Part shown: one piece after another, positions 13,001 through 26,775 of the stretch
Numbering within the stretch: position 1 is the first letter of the stretch
Layout of the letters: every line of letters begins with the position of its first letter
Assembly (NCBI RefSeq): GCF_050947335.1
Contig: NW_027473503.1
Coordinates: 186,001 to 250,000, forward strand
Origin: Megachile rotundata
Lineage: Eukaryota > Arthropoda > Insecta > Hymenoptera > Megachilidae
Direction: 5' to 3'
DNA: 64,000 bases
Made by a program: the position numbers and the translations under genes
The notes under the pieces: model-generated
What the model saw: only the letters and a program-made list of their open reading frames with translations
Databases searched by the model: none
What the model was told of the DNA's origin: nothing

Positions 13001-14460
13001 CTAATAATATGATATAGATTGATAATAATAAGAGTAATAAGTATAGTATTTGTCGTTCTATCGATCATGTAAGCATAATATGGCTAATAATACGAGTTAG
13101 ATTGATAATAATAAGAGTAATAAGTATAGTAATTGTCGTTCTATCGATCATTTAAGCATAATATGGCTAATAATATGAGTTAGATTGATAATAGTAAGAG
13201 TAGTGAGTATAGTAGTTCTCGTTCCATCGATCATATAAGCATAATATGGCTAATAATATGAGTTAGATTGATAATACTAAGAGTAGTGAGTATAGTAATT
13301 CTCGTTCTATCGATCATATAAGCATAATATGGCTAATAATATGAGTTAGATTGATAATAATAAGAGTAATAACTACAGTAATTGTCGATCTATCGATCAT
13401 ATAAGCATAATAAGGCTAATAATATGAGTTAGATTGATAATAATAAGAGTAATAAGTATAGTAATTGTCGTTCTCTCGATCATATGAGCATAATATGGCT
13501 AATAATATGAGTTAGAGTGATAATACTAAGAGTAGTGAGTATAGTAATTCTCATTCTATCGATCATTTAAGCATAATATGGCTAATAATATGAGTTAGAT
13601 TGATAATAATAACAGTAATAAGTATAGTAATTGTCGTTCTATCGATAATATAACCATAATATGGCAAGGTAATATGAGTTAGATTGATAATACTAAGAGT
13701 AGTGAGTATAGTAATTCTCGCTCTATCGATCATATAAGCATAATATGGCTAATAATATGAGTTAGATTGATAGTAATAAGAGTAATAAGTATAGTAATTG
13801 TCGTTCTATCGATCATATAAGCATAATAAGGCTAATAATATGAGTTAGAGTGATAATACTAAGAGTAGTGAGTATAGTAATTCTCATTCTATCGATCATA
13901 TAAGCATAATATGGCTAATAATATGAGTTAGATTGATAATAATAAGAGTAATGAGTATAGTAATTGTAGTTCTATCGATCATGTCGGCATAATATGGTGA
14001 ATAATATGAGTTAGATTCATAATAATAAGAGTAATAAGTATAGTAATTGTCGTTCTATCGATCATATAAGCATAATATGGCTAATAATATGAGTTAGATT
14101 GATAATACTAAGAGTAGTGAGTATAGTAATTCTCGTTCTATCGATCATATAAGCATAATATGGCTAATAATATGAGTTAGATTGATAATAATAAGAGTAA
14201 TAACTACAGTACTTGTCGTTCTATCGATCATATAAGCATAATAAGGCTAATAATATGAGTTAGATTGATAATAATAAGAGTAATAAGTATAGTAATTGTC
14301 GTTCTCTCGATCATATAAGCATAATATGGCTAATAATATGAGTTAGACTGATAATACTAAGAGTAGTGAGTATAGTAATTCTCATTCTATCGATCATTTA
14401 AGCATAATATGGCTAATAATATGAGTTAGATTGATAATAATAACAGTAATAAGTATAGTA
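10040..14460 (+). repeat. ~4.4-kb segment repeated at 22324-26744
   Basis: The displacement is 12,284 bp (148 monomers). Anchors are 'agatct' at 10,315/22,599, 'agcttaatatgg' at 10,831/23,115, 'atgactaataatatg' at 11,005/23,289, 'gtgtagtagttctc' at 12,875/25,159, and 'gcaaaatatgg' at 12,575/24,859. The left copy has private changes: 'ataaaatgag' near 11,760 and the 'ggcaaggtaat' insertion at 13,664-13,671. The right copy has 'attgccg' near 26,747. Confidence 0.85.
13664..13671 (+). other. 1-bp insertion with local change ('ggcaaggtaat')
   Basis: The expected 'atggctaataatatgag' reads 'atggcaaggtaatatgag', one base longer with neighbouring substitutions. It shifts the monomer phase by +1 until 14,711, where a deletion restores it. 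No homologous copy (25,949 or 16,570) carries it, so it is recent or a sequencing error. Confidence 0.85.
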
Positions 14461-14708
14461 ATTGTCGTTCTATCGATAATATAACCATAATATGGCTAAT
14501 AATATGAGTTAGATTGATAATACTAAGAGTAGTGAGTATAGTAATTCTCGCTCTATCGATCATATAAGCATAATATGGCTAATAATATGAGTTAGATTGA
14601 TAGTAATAAGAGTAATAAGTATAGTAATTGTCGTTCTATCGATCATATAAGCATAATAAGGCTAATAATATGAGTTAGAGTGATAATACTAAGAGTAGTG
14701 AGTATAGT

Positions 14709-14713
14709 AATCT
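14709..14713 (+). other. 1-bp deletion ('tagtaatctcatt')
   Basis: The usual 'tagtaattctcatt' lacks one t here. It brings the array back to its original 83-bp register, confirmed by 'atgag' at 14,752. It is absent from the homologous copy near 17,613. Confidence 0.85.
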
Positions 14714-16410
14714 CATTCTATCGATCATATAAGCATAATATGGCTAATAATATGAGTTAGATTGATAATAATAAGAGTAATGAGTATAGTAATTGTAGTT
14801 CTATCGATCATGTCGGCATAATATGGTGAATAATATGAGTTAGATTCATAATAATAAGAGTAATAAGTATAGTAATTGTCGTTCTATCGATCATATAAGC
14901 ATAATATGGCTAATAATATGAGTTAGATTGATAATACTAAGAGTAGTGAGTATAGTAATTCTCGTTCTATCGATCATATAAGCATAATATGGCTAATAAT
15001 ATGAGTTAGATTGATAATAATAAGAGTAATAACTACAGTACTTGTCGTTCTATCGATCATATAAGCATAATAAGGCTAATAATATGAGTTAGATTGATAA
15101 TAATAAGAGTAATAAGTATAGTAATTGTCGTTCTCTCGATCATATAAGCATAATATGGCTAATAATATGAGTTAGACTGATAATACTAAGAGTAGTGAGT
15201 ATAGTAATTCTCATTCTATCGATCATTTAAGCATAATATGGCTAATAATATGAGTTAGATTGATAATAATAACAGTAATAAGTATAGTAATTGTCGTTCT
15301 ATCGATAATATAAGCATAATATGGCTAATAATATGAGTTAGATTGATAATACTAAGAGTAGTGAGTATAGTAATTCTCGTTCTATCCATCATATAAGCAT
15401 AATATGGCTAATAATATGAGTTAGATTGATAATAATAAGAGTAATGAGTATAGTAATTGTAGTTCTATCGATCATATCTGCATAATATGGTTAATAATAT
15501 GAGTTAGATTCATAATAATAAGAGTAATAAGTATAGTAATTGTCGTTCTATCGATCATATAAGCATAATATGGCTAATAATATGAGTTAGATTGATAATA
15601 ATAACAGTAATAAGTATAGTAATTGTCGTTCTATCGATAATATAAGCATAATATGGCTAATAATATGAGTTAGATTGATAATACTAAGAGTAGTGAGTAT
15701 AGTAATTCTCGTTCTATCCATCATATAAGCATAATATGGCTAATAATATGAGTTAGATTGATAATACTAAGAGTAGTGAGTGTAGTAGTTCTCGTTCCAT
15801 CGATCATATAAGCATAATATGGGTAATAATATGAGTTAGATTGATAATAATAAGAGTAATGAGTATAGTAATTGTAGTTCTATCGATCATATCGGCATAA
15901 TATGGCTAATAATATGATATAGATTGATAATAATAAGAGTAATAAGTATAGTATTTGTCGTTCTATCGATCATGTAAGCATAATATGGCTAATAATACGA
16001 GTTAGATTGATAATAATAAGAGTAATAAGTATAGTAATTGTCGTTCTATCGATCATTTAAGCATAATATGGCTAATAATATGAGTTAGATTGATAATAGT
16101 AAGAGTAGTGAGTATAGTAGTTCTCGTTCCATCGATCATATAAGCATAATATGGCTAATAATATGAGTTAGATTGATAATACTAAGAGTAGTGAGTATAG
16201 TAATTCTCGTTCTATCGATCATATAAGCATAATATGGCTAATAATATGAGTTAGATTGATAATAATAAGAGTAATAACTACAGTAATTGTCGATCTATCG
16301 ATCATATAAGCATAATAAGGCTAATAATATGAGTTAGATTGATAATAATAAGAGTAATAAGTATAGTAATTGTCGTTCTCTCGATCATATGAGCATAATA
16401 TGGCTAATAA

Positions 16411-18070
16411 TATGAGTTAGAGTGATAATACTAAGAGTAGTGAGTATAGTAATTCTCATTCTATCGATCATTTAAGCATAATATGGCTAATAATATGAGT
16501 TAGATTGATAATAATAACAGTAATAAGTATAGTAATTGTCGTTCTATCGATAATATAACCATAATATGGCTAATAATATGAGTTAGATTGATAATACTAA
16601 GAGTAGTGAGTATAGTAATTCTCGCTCTATCGATCATATAAGCATAATATGGCTAATAATATGAGTTAGATTGATAGTAATAAGAGTAATAAGTATAGTA
16701 ATTGTCGTTCTATCGATCATATAAGCATAATAAGGCTAATAATATGAGTTAGAGTGATAATACTAAGAGTAGTGAGTATAGTAATTCTCATTCTATCGAT
16801 CATATAAGCATAATATGGCTAATAATATGAGTTAGATTGATAATAATAAGAGTAATGAGTATAGTAATTGTAGTTCTATCGATCATGTCGGCATAATATG
16901 GTGAATAATATGAGTTAGATTCATAATAATAAGAGTAATAAGTATAGTAATTGTCGTTCTATCGATCATATAAGCATAATATGGCTAATAATATGAGTTA
17001 GATTGATAATACTAAGAGTAGTGAGTATAGTAATTCTCGTTCTATCGATCATATAAGCATAATATGGCTAATAATATGAGTTAGATTGATAATAATAAGA
17101 GTAATAACTACAGTACTTGTCGTTCTATCGATCATATAAGCATAATAAGGCTAATAATATGAGTTAGATTGATAATAATAAGAGTAATAAGTATAGTAAT
17201 TGTCGTTCTCTCGATCATATAAGCATAATATGGCTAATAATATGAGTTAGACTGATAATACTAAGAGTAGTGAGTATAGTAATTCTCATTCTATCGATCA
17301 TTTAAGCATAATATGGCTAATAATATGAGTTAGATTGATAATAATAACAGTAATAAGTATAGTAATTGTCGTTCTATCGATAATATAACCATAATATGGC
17401 TAATAATATGAGTTAGATTGATAATACTAAGAGTAGTGAGTATAGTAATTCTCGCTCTATCGATCATATAAGCATAATATGGCTAATAATATGAGTTAGA
17501 TTGATAGTAATAAGAGTAATAAGTATAGTAATTGTCGTTCTATCGATCATATAAGCATAATAAGGCTAATAATATGAGTTAGAGTGATAATACTAAGAGT
17601 AGTGAGTATAGTAATTCTCATTCTATCGATCATATAAGCATAATATGGCTAATAATATGAGTTAGATTGATAATAATAAGAGTAATGAGTATAGTAATTG
17701 TAGTTCTATCGATCATGTCGGCATAATATGGTGAATAATATGAGTTAGATTCATAATAATAAGAGTAATAAGTATAGTAATTGTCGTTCTATCGATCATA
17801 TAAGCATAATATGGCTAATAATATGAGTTAGATTGATAATACTAAGAGTAGTGAGTATAGTAATTCTCGTTCTATCGATCATATAAGCATAATATGGCTA
17901 ATAATATGAGTTAGATTGATAATAATAAGAGTAATAACTACAGTACTTGTCGTTCTATCGATCATATAAGCATAATAAGGCTAATAATATGAGTTAGATT
18001 GATAATAATAAGAGTAATAAGTATAGTAATTGTCGTTCTCTCGATCATATAAGCATAATATGGCTAATAA
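16411..18070 (+). repeat. 10-monomer unit, second pair of copies
   Basis: These are the homologues of 13,507-15,167 inside the second 35-monomer block. 'aacc' lies at 16,557 and 17,387, 'gtcggc' in each, and 'gttagactgataat' marks the start of the second copy near 17,250, as it does near 14,341 in the first pair. No length changes were seen, in contrast to the first pair. Confidence 0.8.
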
Positions 18071-20610
18071 TATGAGTTAGACTGATAATACTAAGAGTAG
18101 TGAGTATAGTAATTCTCATTCTATCGATCATTTAAGCATAATATGGCTAATAATATGAGTTAGATTGATAATAATAACAGTAATAAGTATAGTAATTGTC
18201 GTTCTATCGATAATATAAGCATAATATGGCTAATAATATGAGTTAGATTGATAATACTAAGAGTAGTGAGTATAGTAATTCTCGTTCTATCCATCATATA
18301 AGCATAATATGGCTAATAATATGAGTTAGATTGATAATAATAAGAGTAATGAGTATAGTAATTGTAGTTCTATCGATCATATCTGCATAATATGGTTAAT
18401 AATATGAGTTAGATTCATAATAATAAGAGTAATAAGTATAGTAATTGTCGTTCTATCGATCATATAAGCATAATATGGCTAATAATATGAGTTAGATTGA
18501 TAATACTAAGAGTAGTGAGTATAGTAATTCTCGTTCTATCGATCATATAAGCATAATATGGCTAATAATATGAGTTAGATTGATAGTAATAAGAGTAATA
18601 AGTATAGTAATTGTCGTTCTATCGATCATATAAGCATAATAAGGCTAATAATTTGAGTTAGAGTGATAATACTAAGAGTAGTGAGTATAGTAATTCTCAT
18701 TCTATCGATCATATAAGCATAATATGGCTAATAATATGAGTTAGATTGATAATAATAAGAGTAATGAGTATAGTAATTGTAGTTCTATCGATCATTTAAG
18801 CATAATATGGCTAATAATATGAGTTAGATTGATAATACTAAGAGTAGTGAGTATAGTAATTCTCGTTCTATCGATCATATAAGCATAATATGGCTAATAA
18901 TATGAGTTAGATTGATAGTAATAAGAGTAATAAGTATAGTAATTGTCGTTCTATCGAACATATAAGCATAATAAGGCTAATAATATGAGTTAGAGTGATA
19001 ATACTAAGAGTAGTGAGTATAGTAATTCTCATTCTATCGATCATATAAGCATAATATGGCTAATAATATGAGTTAGATTGATAATAATAAGAGTAATGAG
19101 TATAGTAATTGTAGTTCTATCGATCATTTAAGCATAATATGGCTAATAATATGAGTTAGATTGATGATAATAAGAGTAATGAGTATAGTAATTGTAGTTC
19201 TATCGATCATTTAAGCATAATATGGCTAATAATATGAGTTAGATTGATGATAATAAGAGTAATGAGTATAGTAATTGTAGTTCTATCGATCATATCTGCA
19301 CAATATGGTTAATAATATGAGTTAGATTGATAATACTAAGAGTAGTGAGTATAGTAATTCTCGTTCTATCCATCATATAAGCATAATATGGCTAATAATA
19401 TGAGTTAGATTGATAATAATAAGAGTAATGAGTATAGTAATTGTAGATCTATCGATCATTTAAGCATAATATGGCTAATAATATGAGTTAGATTGATAAT
19501 AATAACAGTAATAAGTATAGTAATTGTCGTTCTATCGATCATTTAAGCATAATATGGGTAATAATATGAGTCAGATTGATAATAATAACAGTAATAAGTA
19601 TAGTAATTGTCGTTCTATCGCTAATATAAGCATAATATGGCTAATAATATGAGTTAGATCGATAATACTAAGAGTAGTGAGTATAGTAGTTCTCGTTCTA
19701 TCGATCATATAAGCATAATATGGCTAATAATATGAGTTAGATTGATAATAATAAGAGTAATAAGTATAGTAATTGTCGTTCTATCGATCATATAAGCATA
19801 ATATGGCTAATAATATGAGTTAGATTGATAATACTAAGAGCAGTGAGTATAGTAATTCTCATTCTATCGATCATATAAGCATAATATGGCTAATAATATG
19901 AGTTAGATTGATAATAATAAGAGTAATGAGTATAGTAATTGTAGATCTATCGATCATTTAAGCATAATATGGCTAATAATATGAGTTAGATTGATAATAA
20001 TAACAGTAATAAGTATAGTAATTGTCGTTCTATCGATCATTTAAGCATAATATGGGTAATAATATGAGTCAGATTGATAATAATAACAGTAATAAGTATA
20101 GTAATTGTCGTTCTATCGATAATATAAGCATAATATGGCTAATAATATGAGTTAGATTGATAATACTAAGAGTAGTGAGTATAGTAATTCTCATTCTATC
20201 GATCATTTAAGCATAATATGGCTAATAATATGAGTTAGATTGATAATAATAACAGTAATAAGTATAGTAATTGTCGTTCTATCGATAATATAACCATAAT
20301 ATGGCTAATAATATGAGTTAGATTGATAATACTAAGAGTAGTGAGTATAGTAATTCTCGCTCTATCGATCATATAAGCATAATATGGCTAATAATATGAG
20401 TTAGATTGATAGTAATAAGAGTAATAAGTATAGTAATTGTCGTTCTATCGATCATATAAGCATAATAAGGCTAATAATATGAGTTAGAGTGATAATACTA
20501 AGAGTAGTGAGTATAGTAATTCTCATTCTATCGATCATATAAGCATAATATGGCTAATAATATGAGTTAGATTGATAATAATAAGAGTAATGAGTATAGT
20601 AATTGTAGTT
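17230..20610 (+). repeat. ~3.4-kb segment repeated at 25779-29160
   Basis: The displacement is 8,549 bp (103 monomers). Anchors are 'aacc' at 17,387/25,936 and 20,292/28,841, 'atttgagtta' at 18,651/27,200, and 'ttagatcgataat' near 19,656/28,205. Private differences include 'ctatcgaacat' near 18,954 and 'atcgctaatata' near 19,617 in the left copy and 'actacgag' near 27,387 in the right. Similarity ends where the left copy continues 'cgatcatttaag' and the right 'cgatcatgtcgg'. Confidence 0.8.
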
Positions 20611-21766
20611 CTATCGATCATTTAAGCATAATATGGCTAATAATATGAGTTAGATTGATGATAATAAGAGTAATGAGTATAGTAATTGTAGTTCTATCGA
20701 TCATTTAAGCATAATATGGCTAATAATATGAGTTAGATTGATGATAATAAGAGTAATGAGTATAGTAATTGTAGTTCTATCGATCATATCTGCACAATAT
20801 GGTTAATAATATGAGTTAGATTGATAATAATAAGAGTAGTAAGTATAGTATTTGTCGTTCTATCGATCATATAAGCATAATATGGCTAATAATATGAGTT
20901 AGATTGATAATACTAAGAGTAGTGAGTATAGTAATTCTCGTTCTATCGATCATATAAGCATAATATGGCTAATAATATGAGTTAGATTGATAATAATAAG
21001 AGTAATGAGTACAGTAATTGTAGTTCTATCGATCATATCGGCATAATATGGCTAATAATATGATATAGATTGATAATAATAAGAGTAATAAGTATAGTAT
21101 TTGTCGTTCTATCGGTCATGTAAGCATAATATGGCTAATAATACGAGTTAGATTGATAATAATAAGAGTAATAAGTATAGTAATTGTCGTTCTACCGATC
21201 ATTTAAGCATAATATGGGTAATAATATGAGTCAGATTGATAATAATAACAGTAATAAGTATAGTAATTGTCGTTCTATCGATAATATAAGCATAATATGG
21301 CTAATAATATGAGTTAGATTGATAATACTAAGAGTAGTGAGTATAGTAGTTCTCGTTCTATCGATCATATAAGCATAATATGGCTAATAATATGAGTTAG
21401 ATTGATAATAATAAGAGTAATAAGTATAGTAATTCTCGTTCTATCCATCATATAAGCATAATATGGCTAATAATATGAGTTAGATTGATAATAATAAGAG
21501 TAATGAGTATAGTAATTGTAGTTCTATCGATCATATCTGCATAATATGGTTAATAATATGAGTTAGATTCATAATAATAAGAGTAATAAGTATAGTAATT
21601 GTCGTTCTATCGATCATATAAGCATAATATGGCTAATAATATGAGTTAGATTGATAATACTAAGAGTAGTGAGTATAGTAATTCTCGTTCTATCGATCAT
21701 ATAAGCATAATATGGCTAATAATATGAGTTAGATTGATAGTAATAAGAGTAATACGTATAGTAATT
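20390..21766 (+). repeat. ~1.4-kb segment repeated at 30018-31394
   Basis: The displacement is 9,628 bp (116 monomers). Anchors are 'gagtacagtaattgtag' with its 'tacag' at 21,010/30,638, 'tatcggtcatg' near 21,113/30,741, 'ctaccgatc' near 21,193/30,821, and 'aatacgtatag' at 21,751/31,379. Directly after the last anchor the left copy switches to 'attctcg' while the right keeps 'attgtcg', marking the recombination edge. Confidence 0.8.
21411..21449 (+). other. hybrid B/A monomer, spread to several blocks
   Basis: The left part is class B ('aagagtaataagtatag') while the right part is class A with 'attctcgttctatccatc'. The same hybrid occurs at about 31,041-31,075, 39,341-39,374, 42,910-42,944 and 50,791-50,828, each time in the same neighbourhood. 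One within-monomer crossover or conversion therefore happened once and was copied with its block. Confidence 0.7.
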
Positions 21767-23116
21767 CTCGTTCTATCGATCATATAAGCATAATATGGCT
21801 AATAATATGAGTTAGATTGATAATAATAAGAGTAATAACTACAGTACTTGTCGTTCTATCGATCATATAAGCATAATAAGGCTAATAATATGAGTTAGAT
21901 TGATAATAATAAGAGTAATAAGTATAGTAATTGTCGTTCTCTCGATCATATAAGCATAATATGGCTAATAATATGAGTTAGAGTGATAATACTAAGAGTA
22001 GTGAGTATAGTAATTCTCATTCTATCGATCATTTAAGCATAATATGGCTAATAATATGAGTTAGATTGATAATAATAACAGTAATAAGTATAGTAATTGT
22101 CGTTCTATCGATAATATAAGCATAATCTGGCTAGTAATATGAGTTAGATTGATAATACTAAGAGTAGTGAGTATAGTAATTCTCGTTCTATCCATCATAT
22201 AAGCATAATATGGCTAATAATATGAGTTAGATTGATAATAATAAGAGTAATGAGTATAGTAATTGTAGTTCTATCGATCATATCTGCATAATATGGTTAA
22301 TAATATGAGTTAGATTCATAATAATAAGAGTAATGAGTATAGTAATTGTAGTTCTATCGATCATTTAAGCATAATATGGCTAATAATATGAGTTAGATTG
22401 ATGATAATAAGAGTAATGAGTATAGTAATTGTAGTTCTATCGATCATATCTGCACAATATGTTTAATAATATGAGTTAGATTGATAATACTAAGAGTAGT
22501 GAGTATAGTAATTCTCGTTCTATCCATCATATAAGCATAATATGGCTAATAATATGAGTTAGATTGATAATAATAAGAGTAATGAGTATAGTAATTGTAG
22601 ATCTATCGATCATTTAAGCATAATATGGCTAATAATATGAGTTAGATTGATAATAATAACAGTAATAAGTATAGTAATTGTCGTTCTATCGATCATTTAA
22701 GCATAATATGGGTAATAATATGAGTCAGATTGATAATAATAACAGTAATAAGTATAGTAATTGTCGTTCTATCGATAATATAAGCATAATATGGCTAATA
22801 ATATGAGTTAGATTGATAATACTAAGAGTAGTGAGTATAGTAGTTCTCGTTCTATCGATCATATAAGCATAATATGGCTAATAATATGAGTTAGATTGAT
22901 AATAATAAGAGTAATAAGTATAGTAATTGTCGTTCTATCGATCATATAAGCATAATATGGCTAATAATATGAGTTAGATTGATAATACTAAGAGCAGTGA
23001 GTATAGTAATTCTCATTCTATCGATCATATAAGCATAATATGGCTAATAATATGAGTTAGATTGATAATAATAAGAGTATTGAGTATAGTAATTGTAGTT
23101 CTATCGATCATTTAAG

Positions 23117-26100
23117 CTTAATATGGCTAATAATATGAGTTAGATTGATAATAATAAGAGTAATGAGTATAGTAATTGTAGTTCTATCGATCATATCTGC
23201 ATAATATGGTTAATAATATGAGTTAGATTGATAATAATAAGAGTAGTAAGTATAGTATTTGTCGTTCTATCGATCATATAAGCATAATATGACTAATAAT
23301 ATGAGTTAGATTGATAATAATAAGAGTAATAAGTATAGTAATTGTCGTTCTATCGATCATTTAAGCATAATATGGGTAATAATATGAGTCAGATTGATAA
23401 TAATAACAGTAATAAGTATAGTAATTGTCGTTCTATCGATAATATAAGCATAATATGGCTAATAATATGAGTTAGATTGATAATACTAAGAGTAGTGAGT
23501 ATAGTAGTTCTCGTTCTATCGATCACATAAGCATAATATGGCTAATAATATGAGTTAGATTGATAATAATAAGAGTAATAAGTATAGTAATTGTCGTTCT
23601 ATCGATCATATAAGCATAATATGGCTAATAATATGAGTTAGATTGATAATACTAAGAGTAGTGAGTATAGTAATTCTCGTTCTATCGATCATATAAGCAT
23701 AATATGGCTAATAATATGAGTTAGATTGGTAATAATAAGAGTAATGAGTATAGTAATTGTAGTTCTATCGATCATTTAAGCATAATATGGCTAATAATAT
23801 GAGTTAGATTGATAATAATAAGAGTAATGAGTATAGTAATTGTAGTTCTATCGATCATATATGCATAATATGGTTAATAATATGAGTTAGATTGATAATA
23901 ATAAGAGTAGTAAGTATAGTATTTGTCGTTCTATCGATCATATAAGCATAATATGGCTAATAATATGAGTTAGATTGATAATAATAAGAGTAATAAGTAT
24001 AGTAATTGTCGTTCTATCGATCATTTAAGCATAATATGGGTAATAATATGAGTCAGATTGATAATAATAACAGTAATAAGTATAGTAATTGTCGTTCTAT
24101 CGATAATATAAGCATAATATGGCTAATAATATGAGTTAGATTGATAATACTAAGAGTAGTGAGTATAGTAGTTCTCGTTCTATCGATCATATAAGCATAA
24201 TATGGCTAATAATATGAGTTAGATTGATAATAATAAGAGTAATAAGTATAGTAATTGTCGTTCTATCGATAATATAAGCATAATATGGCTAATAATATGA
24301 GGTAGATTGATAATACTAAGAGTAGTGAGTATAGCAGTTCTCGTTCTATCGATCATATAAGCATAATATGGCTAATAATATGAGTTAGATTGATAATAAT
24401 AAGAGTAATAAGTATAGTAATTGTCGTTCTATCGATAATATAAGCATAATATGGCTAATAATATGAGTTAGATTGATAATACTAAGAGTAGTGAGTATAG
24501 TAGTTCTCGTTCTATCGATCATATAAGCATAATATGGCTAATAATATGAGTTAGATTGATAATAATAAGAGTAATGAGTATAGTAATTCTCGTTCTATCG
24601 ATCATATAAGCATAATATGGCTAATAATATGAGTTAGATTGATAATAATAAGAGTAATGAGTATAGTAATTGTAGATCTATCGATCATTTAAGCATAATA
24701 TGGCTAATAATATGAGTTAGAGTGATAATACTGAGAGTAGTGAGTATAGTAATTCTCATTCTATCGATCATATAAGCATAATATGGCTAATAATATGAGT
24801 TAGATTGATAATAATAAGAGTAATGGGTATAGTAATTGTAGTTCTATCGATCATATAAGCAAAATATGGCTAATAATATGAGCTAGATTGATAATAATAA
24901 GAGTAATAACTACAGTAATTGTCGTTCTATCGATCATATAAGCATAATAAGGCTAATAATATGAGTTAGATTGATAATAATAACAGTAATAAGTATAGTA
25001 ATTGTCGTTCTATCGATCATTTAAGCATAATATGGGTAATAATATGAGTCAGATTGATAATAATAACAGTACTAAGTATAGTAATTGTCGTTCTATCGAT
25101 AATATAAGCATAATATGGCTAATAATATGAGTTAGATTGATAATACTAAGAGTAGTGAGTGTAGTAGTTCTCGTTCCATCGATCATATAAGCATAATATG
25201 GGTAATAATATGAGTTAGATTGATAATAATAAGAGTAATGAGTATAGTAATTGTAGTTCTATCGATCATATCGGCATAATATGGCTAATAATATGATATA
25301 GATTGATAATAATAAGAGTAATAAGTATAGTATTTGTCGTTCTATCGATCATGTAAGCATAATATGGCTAATAATACGAGTTAGATTGATAATAATAAGA
25401 GTAATAAGTATAGTAATTGTCGTTCTATCGATCATTTAAGCATAATATGGCTAATAATATGAGTTAGATTGATAATAGTAAGAGTAGTGAGTATAGTAGT
25501 TCTCGTTCCATCGATCATATAAGCATAATATGGCTAATAATATGAGTTAGATTGATAATACTAAGAGTAGTGAGTATAGTAATTCTCGTTCTATCGATCA
25601 TATAAGCATAATATGGCTAATAATATGAGTTAGATTGATAATAATAAGAGTAATAACTACAGTAATTGTCGATCTATCGATCATATAAGCATAATAAGGC
25701 TAATAATATGAGTTAGATTGATAATAATAAGAGTAATAAGTATAGTAATTGTCGTTCTCTCGATCATATGAGCATAATATGGCTAATAATATGAGTTAGA
25801 GTGATAATACTAAGAGTAGTGAGTATAGTAATTCTCATTCTATCGATCATTTAAGCATAATATGGCTAATAATATGAGTTAGATTGATAATAATAACAGT
25901 AATAAGTATAGTAATTGTCGTTCTATCGATAATATAACCATAATATGGCTAATAATATGAGTTAGATTGATAATACTAAGAGTAGTGAGTATAGTAATTC
26001 TCGCTCTATCGATCATATAAGCATAATATGGCTAATAATATGAGTTAGATTGATAGTAATAAGAGTAATAAGTATAGTAATTGTCGTTCTATCGATCATA

Positions 26101-26775
26101 TAAGCATAATAAGGCTAATAATATGAGTTAGAGTGATAATACTAAGAGTAGTGAGTATAGTAATTCTCATTCTATCGATCATATAAGCATAATATGGCTA
26201 ATAATATGAGTTAGATTGATAATAATAAGAGTAATGAGTATAGTAATTGTAGTTCTATCGATCATGTCGGCATAATATGGTGAATAATATGAGTTAGATT
26301 CATAATAATAAGAGTAATAAGTATAGTAATTGTCGTTCTATCGATCATATAAGCATAATATGGCTAATAATATGAGTTAGATTGATAATACTAAGAGTAG
26401 TGAGTATAGTAATTCTCGTTCTATCGATCATATAAGCATAATATGGCTAATAATATGAGTTAGATTGATAATAATAAGAGTAATAACTACAGTACTTGTC
26501 GTTCTATCGATCATATAAGCATAATAAGGCTAATAATATGAGTTAGATTGATAATAATAAGAGTAATAAGTATAGTAATTGTCGTTCTCTCGATCATATA
26601 AGCATAATATGGCTAATAATATGAGTTAGACTGATAATACTAAGAGTAGTGAGTATAGTAATTCTCATTCTATCGATCATTTAAGCATAATATGGCTAAT
26701 AATATGAGTTAGATTGATAATAATAACAGTAATAAGTATAGTAATTGCCGTTCTATCGATAATATAAGCATAATA
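23117..26775 (+). repeat. ~3.7-kb segment repeated at 31500-35158
   Basis: The displacement is 8,383 bp (101 monomers), anchored by 'gcaaaatatgg' at 24,859/33,242 and the shared order of 'gaggtagattg', 'gtgtag', 'tatgatatag', 'aatacgag', 'aaccataat', 'gtcggc' and 'agtacttg' types. Private changes include 'atatatgc' near 23,870 and 'attgccg' near 26,747 in the left copy, and 'gagtcagattgataatac' near 31,855, 'agagcaatgag' near 32,952 and 'gtaacaag' at 33,371 in the right. Confidence 0.85.

Larger units (their letters stand above)
13507..15167 (+). repeat. 10-monomer unit (830 bp), two tandem copies
   Basis: Within the 35-monomer block a 10-monomer set is itself doubled. Its order is 'ttctcatt' with 'catttaag'; 'aaccataat'; 'cgctctatcg'; 'gatagtaataag'; 'ttctcatt' with 'catata'; 'gtcggc'; 'attcataat'; class A; 'aataactacagtacttg'; 'ctctcgatc'. 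The 'aacc' marker sits at 13,652 and 14,483 (831 bp because of a 1-bp insertion between them). The second copy of the larger block repeats the doubling with 'aacc' at 16,557 and 17,387, exactly 830 bp. The homologous region at 25.8-26.7 kb has only one copy. Confidence 0.85.
12825..15599 (+). repeat. 35-monomer tandem unit, first copy (second at 15730-18504)
   Basis: The rare 'gtgtagtagttctcgttcc' starts at 12,875 and again at 15,780, displaced by 2,905 bp (35 x 83). Between them the same order of rare types is seen: 'atcggc', 'tatgatatag', 'aatacgag', 'gatctatcg', 'ctctcgatcatatgag', 'aaccataat', 'cgctctatcg', 'gtcggc', 'attcataat' and 'agtacttg'. Bases 15,600-15,729 bridge the two copies with an 'aacag' / 'ctatccatc' pair. 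Only the first copy carries the 1-bp insertion near 13,667 and the 1-bp deletion at 14,711, so these arose after the duplication. Confidence 0.85.
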
